Shown: in pieces, positions 58,206 through 64,000 of the stretch | How the letters are laid out: each line of letters opens with the position of its first letter | Numbering within the stretch: position 1 is the first letter of the stretch | Origin: JAZDJP01 sp043803805 | Lineage (GTDB): Bacteria; Planctomycetota; JAZDJP01 | DNA: 64,000 nucleotides | Direction of reading: 5' to 3' | Assembly: GCA_043803805.1 (NCBI GenBank) | Contig: JAZDJP010000078.1 | Location: 1 to 64,000 of the forward strand | Translations under genes and position numbers: made by a program | The notes under the pieces: generated by a model | What the model was told of the DNA's origin: nothing | The model's input: the letters and a program-made list of their open reading frames with translations, nothing else | The model's database searches: none

Positions 58206-59719
58206 AGGTCACCCAGTATCCTCACCCGGAACCCCAGTGTCCGGGAGAGCGAAACCATTTCACCGAAAATATCCCCGTACGCCACCGCGATGTGATTCGA
58301 AAGGTAATGGGCCATCAGGGTGTCGCGTCCCAGGTTGAGCCAGGCGGCCATGAACGGCCATTCCCGAGTCGTCCCCCGCCACCACCGTTCGCGTTTCGCG
58401 GGCGGCATCCGCACGGATTCCCCCTTCCCCACATCCATCCACATCTCGCCCCCGCGAAGGTAGGCGCGGGCCCAGGTGATTTTCCCCGGCAGGCTCTCCC
58501 CGGCGAACGTCCCGCCCGGGATCGGAAAGTATCCCGACGGCTGGCGATAGGAATGGACACCGCGAAGGGTGCCGGGATCGTGATTGAAGGGATAGGCGCC
58601 CGTCGATCCCGAGTTCAACAACACCCAGAGGAACCTCCCGGCATGAACACCGCCCCACCGGACATCGTGGAACATGACGGCCGGATGAAGCCCCCTGGCC
58701 GCGAGAAGTCGTTTCATCATCTCCATGGGCAGCAAATTCCCCTGGTCGGCCTCCGTGGAGCAGACAATCGCCCGGCCGTCGCCCTCCGGCCGGCAGGCCG
58801 AGTTGAACAACCCCTCGGCGAAATCCGACGGGGGCCGGAGCGGAAGAAGCCCCAGCTGATACTGCCAGCCGATGCAATCCGCCTTGAACTCGCGGACCAT
58901 GTCGAGCACCGCCAGATAATCCCGCAATTGCTCCCGGGTGGCGTTCTCGTCGAAATCCTCCGCCCCTTTCTCACGCCAGTGAAACATCACCCCCTTCGAA
59001 CGGACAAAATCAAAGGCCCGCCCGATCCGATCCTCGGAAATCCGTCGTCCGCGGTCAATGATCCATGCCTGATCCACCTTGTGTTCCGTGAATCCCACCT
59101 CATGAAGCCGTTTCGGCCCGAAATACCCGTTGGTCATCCCCATGGAGGTGTCGCCCAGCATCAGACATAAAATTCGCCTCTGGCGAATTTTATCCGCCAC
59201 CCGCCCGGCGATGCGGACCGCCGCCGGCGAAATCGCCGCGGCGAAGGACACCTCATCATCCGGATAACGGATGCGTCCCGTCAGACACCATTCCTCCAGG
59301 CGCGCCATGAACGCGGCGTCACGCGCCCAATCCTTCTTTTCCGTCCAAATCCGGGAGAACATCCGTCCGTCGGCCTCAAGGCAGGCCCCCGTGTTGAGAA
59401 GACCAACGAGACCCGGCCATGTCCCCGAAAAATTGCTCGCCAGCAGAAGCGGGTTGTCCTTCCCCGTCACGCCGTCCACGGTGTGCGGCCCGTACACCCA
59501 GTGGACAAAGACCCCGATGAGGGGATCGTCCACCGGCCCCAATTTCTCGATGGACTCATGGGGTTTCGTGATGAACCCCGGGATGCGGTACGAGGGCCGG
59601 CCCAGCCGCTTGAGCGCCCGCTCGATCTGCGCAGTGGCCTCCCGCATCTGGGGAAGGGCCAGATCATTGGGCCGGGTGCGGTAATCCCCGGGCCAGAAAA
59701 TTCCGATTCCGCATTTCAT
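58202..59719 (-). CDS. L-fucose/L-arabinose isomerase-like protein
   Basis: A protein of 505 residues with the layout of L-fucose isomerase-like enzymes: a first domain (MKCGIGIFWPGDYR, FVHWVYGPHTVDGV), a middle domain (MLGDTSMGMTNGYFGPKRLHE) and a metal site that probably uses the Glu of CSTEADQGNLLP, the Asp of VMFHDVRWGG and the His of LSNHIAVAYGD. These enzymes isomerise aldoses and ketoses; this one could act on a deoxy sugar. ATG 59719 gives the natural start; the upstream frame runs into the divergent lpxA leader. It is coupled to the dehydrogenase by ATGA. The match is by motifs only. Confidence 0.75.
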   Translation of the reverse strand: MKCGIGIFWPGDYRTRPNDLALPQMREATAQIERALKRLGRPSYRIPGFITKPHESIEKLGPVDDPLIGVFVHWVYGPHTVDGVTGKDNPLLLASNFSGTWPGLVGLLNTGACLEADGRMFSRIWTEKKDWARDAAFMARLEEWCLTGRIRYPDDEVSFAAAISPAAVRIAGRVADKIRQRRILCLMLGDTSMGMTNGYFGPKRLHEVGFTEHKVDQAWIIDRGRRISEDRIGRAFDFVRSKGVMFHWREKGAEDFDENATREQLRDYLAVLDMVREFKADCIGWQYQLGLLPLRPPSDFAEGLFNSACRPEGDGRAIVCSTEADQGNLLPMEMMKRLLAARGLHPAVMFHDVRWGGVHAGRFLWVLLNSGSTGAYPFNHDPGTLRGVHSYRQPSGYFPIPGGTFAGESLPGKITWARAYLRGGEMWMDVGKGESVRMPPAKRERWWRGTTREWPFMAAWLNLGRDTLMAHYLSNHIAVAYGDIFGEMVSLSRTLGFRVRILGDL

Positions 59720-59818
59720 ACCGGTTTCCTTGAAAAACGAATTGCCCAAGTCCGTATCTCTACCATGCCTATGGTCGCTGTCAAGTCCCCACGACCCGGA
59801 ATTTGCCAATTCCGCCTC

Positions 59819-59845
59819 TTGCAAACACAGCCGGCGCGATACAAT
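59819..59845 (+). promoter_or_regulatory. Promoter of the second lpxA
   Basis: TTGCAA (59819-59824), a short 15-base spacer, TACAAT (59840-59845). Ten bases separate the -10 box from the ATG at 59856, with no Shine-Dalgarno sequence. Confidence 0.45.
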
Positions 59846-59855
59846 GGGCGTTCCC

Positions 59856-60668
59856 ATGATGAACATCCATCCCACCGCCCTTGTGGATCCCGCGGCTGAT
59901 ATCGCGCCCGACGCCTCCATCGGCCCCTGGACCCGGATCGAGGCCGGCGCCCGCATCGGCGCCCGGACCCGCGTCGGCCCCCAGGTTCAGGTGTTCAGCG
60001 GCGCCATCATCGGAGAGGATAATGACATTCACACCGGCGCCCTGCTCGGCGCGCCGCCGCAGGATCTTTCATACAAAAACCAGCCCACCGGAGTCAGGAT
60101 CGGCCACCGCAACACCATCCGCGAATACGCCACCATCCACCGGTCCGCGAAGGAAGGCGCGGTGACCACGATCGGGGACGACAACTTCATCATGGGATTA
60201 TCCCACGTCGCCCACGACTGCCGGATCGGGAACCGGGTCGTCCTGGCAAACGGAGCCCTCCTCGCCGGTCATGTGGAGGTGGCGGACCGCGCCTTCATCT
60301 CCGGCAATGTCGTGATTCATCAATTCGTCCGGATCGGCACCCTCGCCATGATCGCGGGGCTTGTGCGGGTGGGAAAGGACGTCCCTCCATACACGATTAT
60401 CGAGGGGGATTCCGTGGTGAAGGGGTTGAACGTCGTCGGCATCCGCCGGGCGGGATTCTCCCCGGAGCAGAGGGACCGGATCAAGCAGGCCTATAAAACA
60501 TTATTTCTGTCCGGCCGGAACGTGACCCAGGCACTCGCCGATCTCGCCCCACTCGACATGAACGACGAAATCCGAACCCTCACGGATTTCATCCGGAACT
60601 CAAAACGCGGCATCTGCCGGCATGCCGGGGGGGAAGAGGTTTCGGGGAGTATTCTGGAAGGGGCGTGA
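59856..60668 (+). CDS. lpxA: UDP-GlcNAc acyltransferase LpxA, second copy
   Basis: A protein of 270 residues with hexapeptide repeats over residues 1-190 (APDASIGPWTRIEAGARIGA), the catalytic His in MGLSHVAHDCRIGN, and IHRSAKEGAVTTIG and AGLVRVGKDVPPYTIIEGDS. Its C-terminus (LTDFIRNSKRGICR) is the canonical LpxA form, closer to E. coli than the cluster copy at 51613. The residue pair in the acyl-length region is AG here and GG in the other copy, so chain length may differ. It is not next to other lipid A genes. ATG 59856 or 59859 is used; upstream ATG 59844 overlaps the -10 box. Confidence 0.9.
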   Translation: MMNIHPTALVDPAADIAPDASIGPWTRIEAGARIGARTRVGPQVQVFSGAIIGEDNDIHTGALLGAPPQDLSYKNQPTGVRIGHRNTIREYATIHRSAKEGAVTTIGDDNFIMGLSHVAHDCRIGNRVVLANGALLAGHVEVADRAFISGNVVIHQFVRIGTLAMIAGLVRVGKDVPPYTIIEGDSVVKGLNVVGIRRAGFSPEQRDRIKQAYKTLFLSGRNVTQALADLAPLDMNDEIRTLTDFIRNSKRGICRHAGGEEVSGSILEGA

Positions 60669-60891
60669 AGAAGTCTTGCGAGTCGGAGAGTCAGCGAGTC
60701 TTGAGTCTACAACAAAAAAACCTTCCCGGATTTCGGAATTCCGAGTGAGACAGTCTTGCGAGTCGGCGAGTCAGCGAGTCCGGAGTCTTCAATCAAACAA
60801 AACCAGACTCGGTGACTCTCCGACTTCCTTCTGATTCCTATTCCTTCCCCGACTCGGCGACTCGCTGACTCGCTGACTCGCTGACTTCTTA
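60669..60891. repeat. Large GAGTC/GACTC octamer hairpin between two converging stops
   Basis: Immediately after the lpxA stop, AGAAGTC (60669-60675) starts GAGTCnnn units (60680-60707). Another tract of GAGTCnnn follows at 60757-60787, and GACTC units in the opposite sense at 60810-60830 and 60851-60890 (GACTCGGC, GACTCGCT three times, GACTTCTT). The last unit overlaps the TAA stop (60889-60891) of the surface protein on the minus strand. The arms can pair over long stretches. The 220-base gap holds nothing else. Confidence 0.85.
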
Positions 60892-63800
60892 TTGCTCGTA
60901 CGCCCCCATATCCGGCTGCGTCCCGCCCTGCGGACGGGGGGTGCCGCGGATGTCCGTCCGGGGCGCATCCGGCCATGTCCCGGTATTCTTCGCGCCGCTT
61001 GTCACCTGCAACATCAGGCCGTCGTCGCCGGTTCCCCAAAGGTTATCTGCGCCGTCCGGGTCACCGGGCGTCTCGAAATAGGGATCGGAACTGATGTTGC
61101 CACCACCATCATTAACCGTTCCGCCTATGCCCGCCACACCTCCAGCGATATCGGTATTATTAATATATACAGTATCCAGGTTCGAAATCTCGATACCAGC
61201 ATCCCCCCACAAAATGCAATTGGTGATCTTCAAAGTGCCGGCATTATGCATGATTCCACCACTAGAACCGCCTGTTTTTGTATTCCCTTGGAAGGTGCAA
61301 TTAATTACTTTCAGCAAGGCAACATAATTACTCATCATGGCACCACCATCCATAGCCGTGTTTCCTTGGAAGATGCAATTCCGTATTGTATTTGGAACCC
61401 AGATACTGTTGAATATGGCACCTCCCTGCTGACCTGCCTGATTCCCCTTGAAGATGCAACCGTCTATGAAAGGCGACGACGTGTCCGCATTGCAAATAGC
61501 ACCACCTTCACTGGATGCGTTATTTGCGACGAAGAGACAACTCCGAACAGTCGAGGATGCACCGGGATTGTATATCCCTCCGCCACGTCCCTCTTCTGCC
61601 CCCCCTCCATTCGCATTTCCACCACAAATAACAAAACCGTCAATCATGGATTTGTTAGCCATCGTCACGACATGATAGGCATTCTCGGTATTGTTGGTGA
61701 AACCGGAATCATCCCCGTTGAAGTCCCCGGAAAGCACCGTCGGCCGCATCCGCCAGTCCCGATCCTTTCGGTAGATTTCCGTCCCGGTGAATCCCCCGTA
61801 CACCCCCACCCGGCCCACGAGCGTGAACGTATTGGACCGGGACCCCGCTGGCGGCTTGTAGGTCCCTTCCGCCACCCAGATCTCGTCCCCCGCCGCGGCC
61901 ACCCCCAAAGCACTGGCGAGCGTCGTGTAGGCATTCGCCCAGGACGTACCGTTGTTCGATCCGGTCGCATCCGCGTCCACATAGATCACCGTCCCGGTCT
62001 GATTCTCATAGGCCCCCATGTCCACCCCGCCACCCCGAACGCGCTCCTGGCTGGCGACATCGAATGTGAGCGGATCGAGGTAAAGCCCCACGTCCAGGGC
62101 CGGGCTCGCATCCCCGAGAGCCAGACCGTCGTCCAGCGTCCCAAATCGGTTATCGGCGCCATCCTTGTCGCCCACGTTCGTAAACTGCGGATCCACGTTG
62201 AGATTCCCGCCGTCGTCGGTCGCCCCGCCGTTCACCCCGGCGACATTCCCGGAGATGTCCGTATTGGCGATGACCACCGTCCCCGTGCCGTTGTGGATTT
62301 CCGGTCCCGCCGTGATCATGGTGTCGCCCCAAAGGACGCAACTCGTCACGTTCAGCACCGAGGACATGGCGCAGGCGCCGCCGCCGTAGTTCGCCGAGTT
62401 TCCCTGGAACGTGCAATTCAACAATTTGGCCGTGGATCCGCCCGCGCTGATGAAACCGCCCCCGTTCCCGCTCGTCGCGGTGTTCCCGGTGAACACGCAA
62501 TTCGTGAAGGCGCCGTTCACCGCGTTGAATATCCTCGCCCCGCCGCCGGAACCGGCCGAGGTGTTGAAGGCGAACACACACTCATCCACGCCGGCGGATG
62601 TCGTCGAATCGAAGGACAACCCCGCCCCGCCCGCCCCCGCCCCGGAGACGTTGTTCAGGAAGAGAGACCTCCGCACTGCCGCGGGATTGCCGACGAAGTA
62701 GGCGCCGCCCCCCGCGTCCGTCGCGAAATTCTCCCGGAATTCGCAGTTCTGGACCGTGAGGGTGGTGCTGCTCGTCAAACCCCCGCCCCGGCTGTCAACA
62801 CCCGTGCTGTTGGCATTCCCGCCCCGGACGGTGAATCCGTCCAGGAATGCGGGCCCTGCCCCCGTCACCACGTGATAATTGTTCTCGGCGTTGTTGGTGA
62901 AGCCGGCGTCATCCCCGTTCACGTCGCCGTTTAAAATCACAACATTCGTCACCCAGTTCCGGGCGCCCCGGGCATTTTCGCCCCCGGCGAATCCCCCGTA
63001 CATCGGAAGGCTCGCCTTCATCTGGAACGTATTGGTTCTCGATCCGCCGGGCTTGTACGTCCCCCCCGCCACCCAGATCTCCTTCCCGGCCACCGCGTTC
63101 GTGAGCGCGGTGGTCAAACTTGTGTAGGCGTTCACCCAGGAAGTGCCGTTGTTCGAACCCCCGGCGTCCCACTTCACATACACCACATCCTCATTGTCGG
63201 TGTTGGTAAGGGAGACGTCGCTCGCGTTCATGGTGTCATAGACGCCGTCCGCGCTCGAGGCGGGAAGGGTGGTGATGGAATAGCCGACGTTCCCGTCGTC
63301 GGCGTCGTCATCCACCCCCGTCACCACCACCTGCTGGATCGAGGCCCAGTTGGCGGGGGTGAAGGTGAGCGACGTCGGATTGGCCATCCCCTCCGTCGTG
63401 TCGGCGCTTGTGAGGGTGATCGTCACGTTCGCCGTCGGCTGGCTGGTGAGCACCACCGTGAACTGGGTGGCGCCGCCCGTCTCCGTCGTCGTGAGTCCCG
63501 ACATCGGGTTCACCGTGATCCCGGCCGTGTCGTCGTCGGTATTGGTCACCGACACGTCCGACGGATTCATCCCATTATAGACCCCGTCGCCGCTCACGGC
63601 CGCGGCCGTGATGATCGTGTACCCCACGTCGCCGTCATCCACGGCGTCGTCCTGGCCGTAGATCCATACTGTCTGCGGGATGTTCCAGGTGGCGCTCGTG
63701 AACGTCAGAGTCACCGGATTGATGGTGCCCTCGGAGGTGTCGGAACTGGAGAGGTCCACCACCACGTTCGCCGTCGGCTGGCTCGTGAGCACCACCGTGA

Positions 63801-63999
63801 AATCGTCCATCCCGCTCGGTTCGGTGGTGACGAGTCCCGACGTCTCGCTGACCGTGATCCCGGCCGTGTCGTTGTCGGTGTTGGTGACCGACACATCGGA
63901 CGGATTGAACCCGTTGTAATTGCCGTCGCCGCTCGAGCAGGCGCCGGTGAGGATGGTGTAACCCACGTTCCCGTCGTCCATGGCATCATCCACGCCGGC
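60889..63999 (-). CDS. Calx-beta / parallel beta-helix surface protein (5' truncated)
   Basis: The frame is open to the right edge, so the N-terminus lies outside; 1036 residues are seen. First come three Calx-beta-like repeats of about 110 residues (TVVLTSQPTANV, DVSVTNTDNDTAGITV). Then two similar beta-helix modules of about 390 and 370 residues follow, each starting DAxGSNNGTSW-NAYT with EIWVAxGTYKP, with stacked helix turns (CTFQGNSANYGGG) and ending in the choice-of-anchor form (SPALDVG ... VDMGAYE and PDMGAYE). Such proteins are secreted adhesins or polysaccharide-binding or -cleaving proteins. No C-terminal anchor or sorting signal follows DMGAYEQ. The second module is AT-richer at 61080-61690 than the rest, suggesting a mosaic. 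Confidence 0.88.
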   Translation of the reverse strand, partial: AGVDDAMDDGNVGYTILTGACSSGDGNYNGFNPSDVSVTNTDNDTAGITVSETSGLVTTEPSGMDDFTVVLTSQPTANVVVDLSSSDTSEGTINPVTLTFTSATWNIPQTVWIYGQDDAVDDGDVGYTIITAAAVSGDGVYNGMNPSDVSVTNTDDDTAGITVNPMSGLTTTETGGATQFTVVLTSQPTANVTITLTSADTTEGMANPTSLTFTPANWASIQQVVVTGVDDDADDGNVGYSITTLPASSADGVYDTMNASDVSLTNTDNEDVVYVKWDAGGSNNGTSWVNAYTSLTTALTNAVAGKEIWVAGGTYKPGGSRTNTFQMKASLPMYGGFAGGENARGARNWVTNVVILNGDVNGDDAGFTNNAENNYHVVTGAGPAFLDGFTVRGGNANSTGVDSRGGGLTSSTTLTVQNCEFRENFATDAGGGAYFVGNPAAVRRSLFLNNVSGAGAGGAGLSFDSTTSAGVDECVFAFNTSAGSGGGARIFNAVNGAFTNCVFTGNTATSGNGGGFISAGGSTAKLLNCTFQGNSANYGGGACAMSSVLNVTSCVLWGDTMITAGPEIHNGTGTVVIANTDISGNVAGVNGGATDDGGNLNVDPQFTNVGDKDGADNRFGTLDDGLALGDASPALDVGLYLDPLTFDVASQERVRGGGVDMGAYENQTGTVIYVDADATGSNNGTSWANAYTTLASALGVAAAGDEIWVAEGTYKPPAGSRSNTFTLVGRVGVYGGFTGTEIYRKDRDWRMRPTVLSGDFNGDDSGFTNNTENAYHVVTMANKSMIDGFVICGGNANGGGAEEGRGGGIYNPGASSTVRSCLFVANNASSEGGAICNADTSSPFIDGCIFKGNQAGQQGGAIFNSIWVPNTIRNCIFQGNTAMDGGAMMSNYVALLKVINCTFQGNTKTGGSSGGIMHNAGTLKITNCILWGDAGIEISNLDTVYINNTDIAGGVAGIGGTVNDGGGNISSDPYFETPGDPDGADNLWGTGDDGLMLQVTSGAKNTGTWPDAPRTDIRGTPRPQGGTQPDMGAYEQ

Positions 64000-64000
64000 G

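Noticed and set aside
60669..60888. CRISPR array suggested by regularly repeated GAGTC units
   Set aside because: Units are 7-8 bases with 3 variable bases, not 24-40 base repeats with unique spacers, and no cas genes are present.

Overview
The window looks like one GC-rich chromosomal segment of a diderm bacterium with compact, often translationally coupled operons. Lipid A genes (two lpxA, lpxB), a periplasmic L,D-transpeptidase and lipoproteins indicate an outer membrane. An ECF sigma factor with a long C-terminal extension, a Ser/Thr kinase, many FHA domains and a large beta-helix surface protein resemble planctomycetes and neighbouring candidate phyla, probably from a metagenome. That placement is inference; no rRNA or other strong phylogenetic marker is present.

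Layout. 1-2.2 kb: end of a MacB-type permease and a ThiD2-ThiE fusion. 2.4-6.2 kb: a sigma factor-serpin fusion divergent from a sigma-54 activator. 6.3-15.2 kb: one + strand run (YggS, ProC, FHA-Ser/Thr kinase, TPR-like periplasmic protein, purine nucleoside phosphorylase, IleS), mostly linked by ATGA overlaps. 15.3-22.7 kb: a small conserved protein, argC, argJ, a lipoprotein, aspS, tRNA-Glu, tRNA-Thr, malic enzyme and hypA. 22.9-32.1 kb: mainly minus-strand genes for secreted proteins, two alpha/alpha-toroid sugar proteins, galK, galE and an inositol-phosphatase-like enzyme, interspersed with AT-rich orphan membrane proteins. 32.2-45.8 kb: a Tad (Flp) pilus operon with three FHA proteins, interrupted by an AT-rich insert. 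45.9-60.7 kb: pncC, a large secreted glycoside hydrolase-like protein, lpxB, a GnnA-like oxidoreductase, lpxA, a diguanylate cyclase, accC, a TIM-barrel isomerase, an L,D-transpeptidase, a dehydrogenase/isomerase pair and a second lpxA. 60.9-64 kb: a Calx-beta/beta-helix surface protein that runs off the end.

How the genes work together. The Tad operon encodes pilins, prepilin peptidase, pseudopilin-like TadE/G proteins, CpaB, a CpaF ATPase and TadB/C. FHA domains on the ATPase and on two membrane TPR-like proteins suggest phosphothreonine control, possibly by the FHA-kinase at 7.9 kb. lpxA, the oxidoreductase and lpxB form a lipid A cluster. argC/argJ and galK/galE are partial metabolic sets.

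The most unusual features are two. First, nearly every junction that is not translationally coupled holds short degenerate repeats: heptamer or octamer tracts, some forming long hairpins, a REP-like palindrome family and a 58-bp element. They sit at, and several times supply, the stop codon of the adjacent gene. Second, a single protein joins an ECF sigma factor, a transmembrane segment and a serpin with an inhibitory-type hinge. Several genes also have promoters so close to the ATG that leaderless transcripts are predicted.
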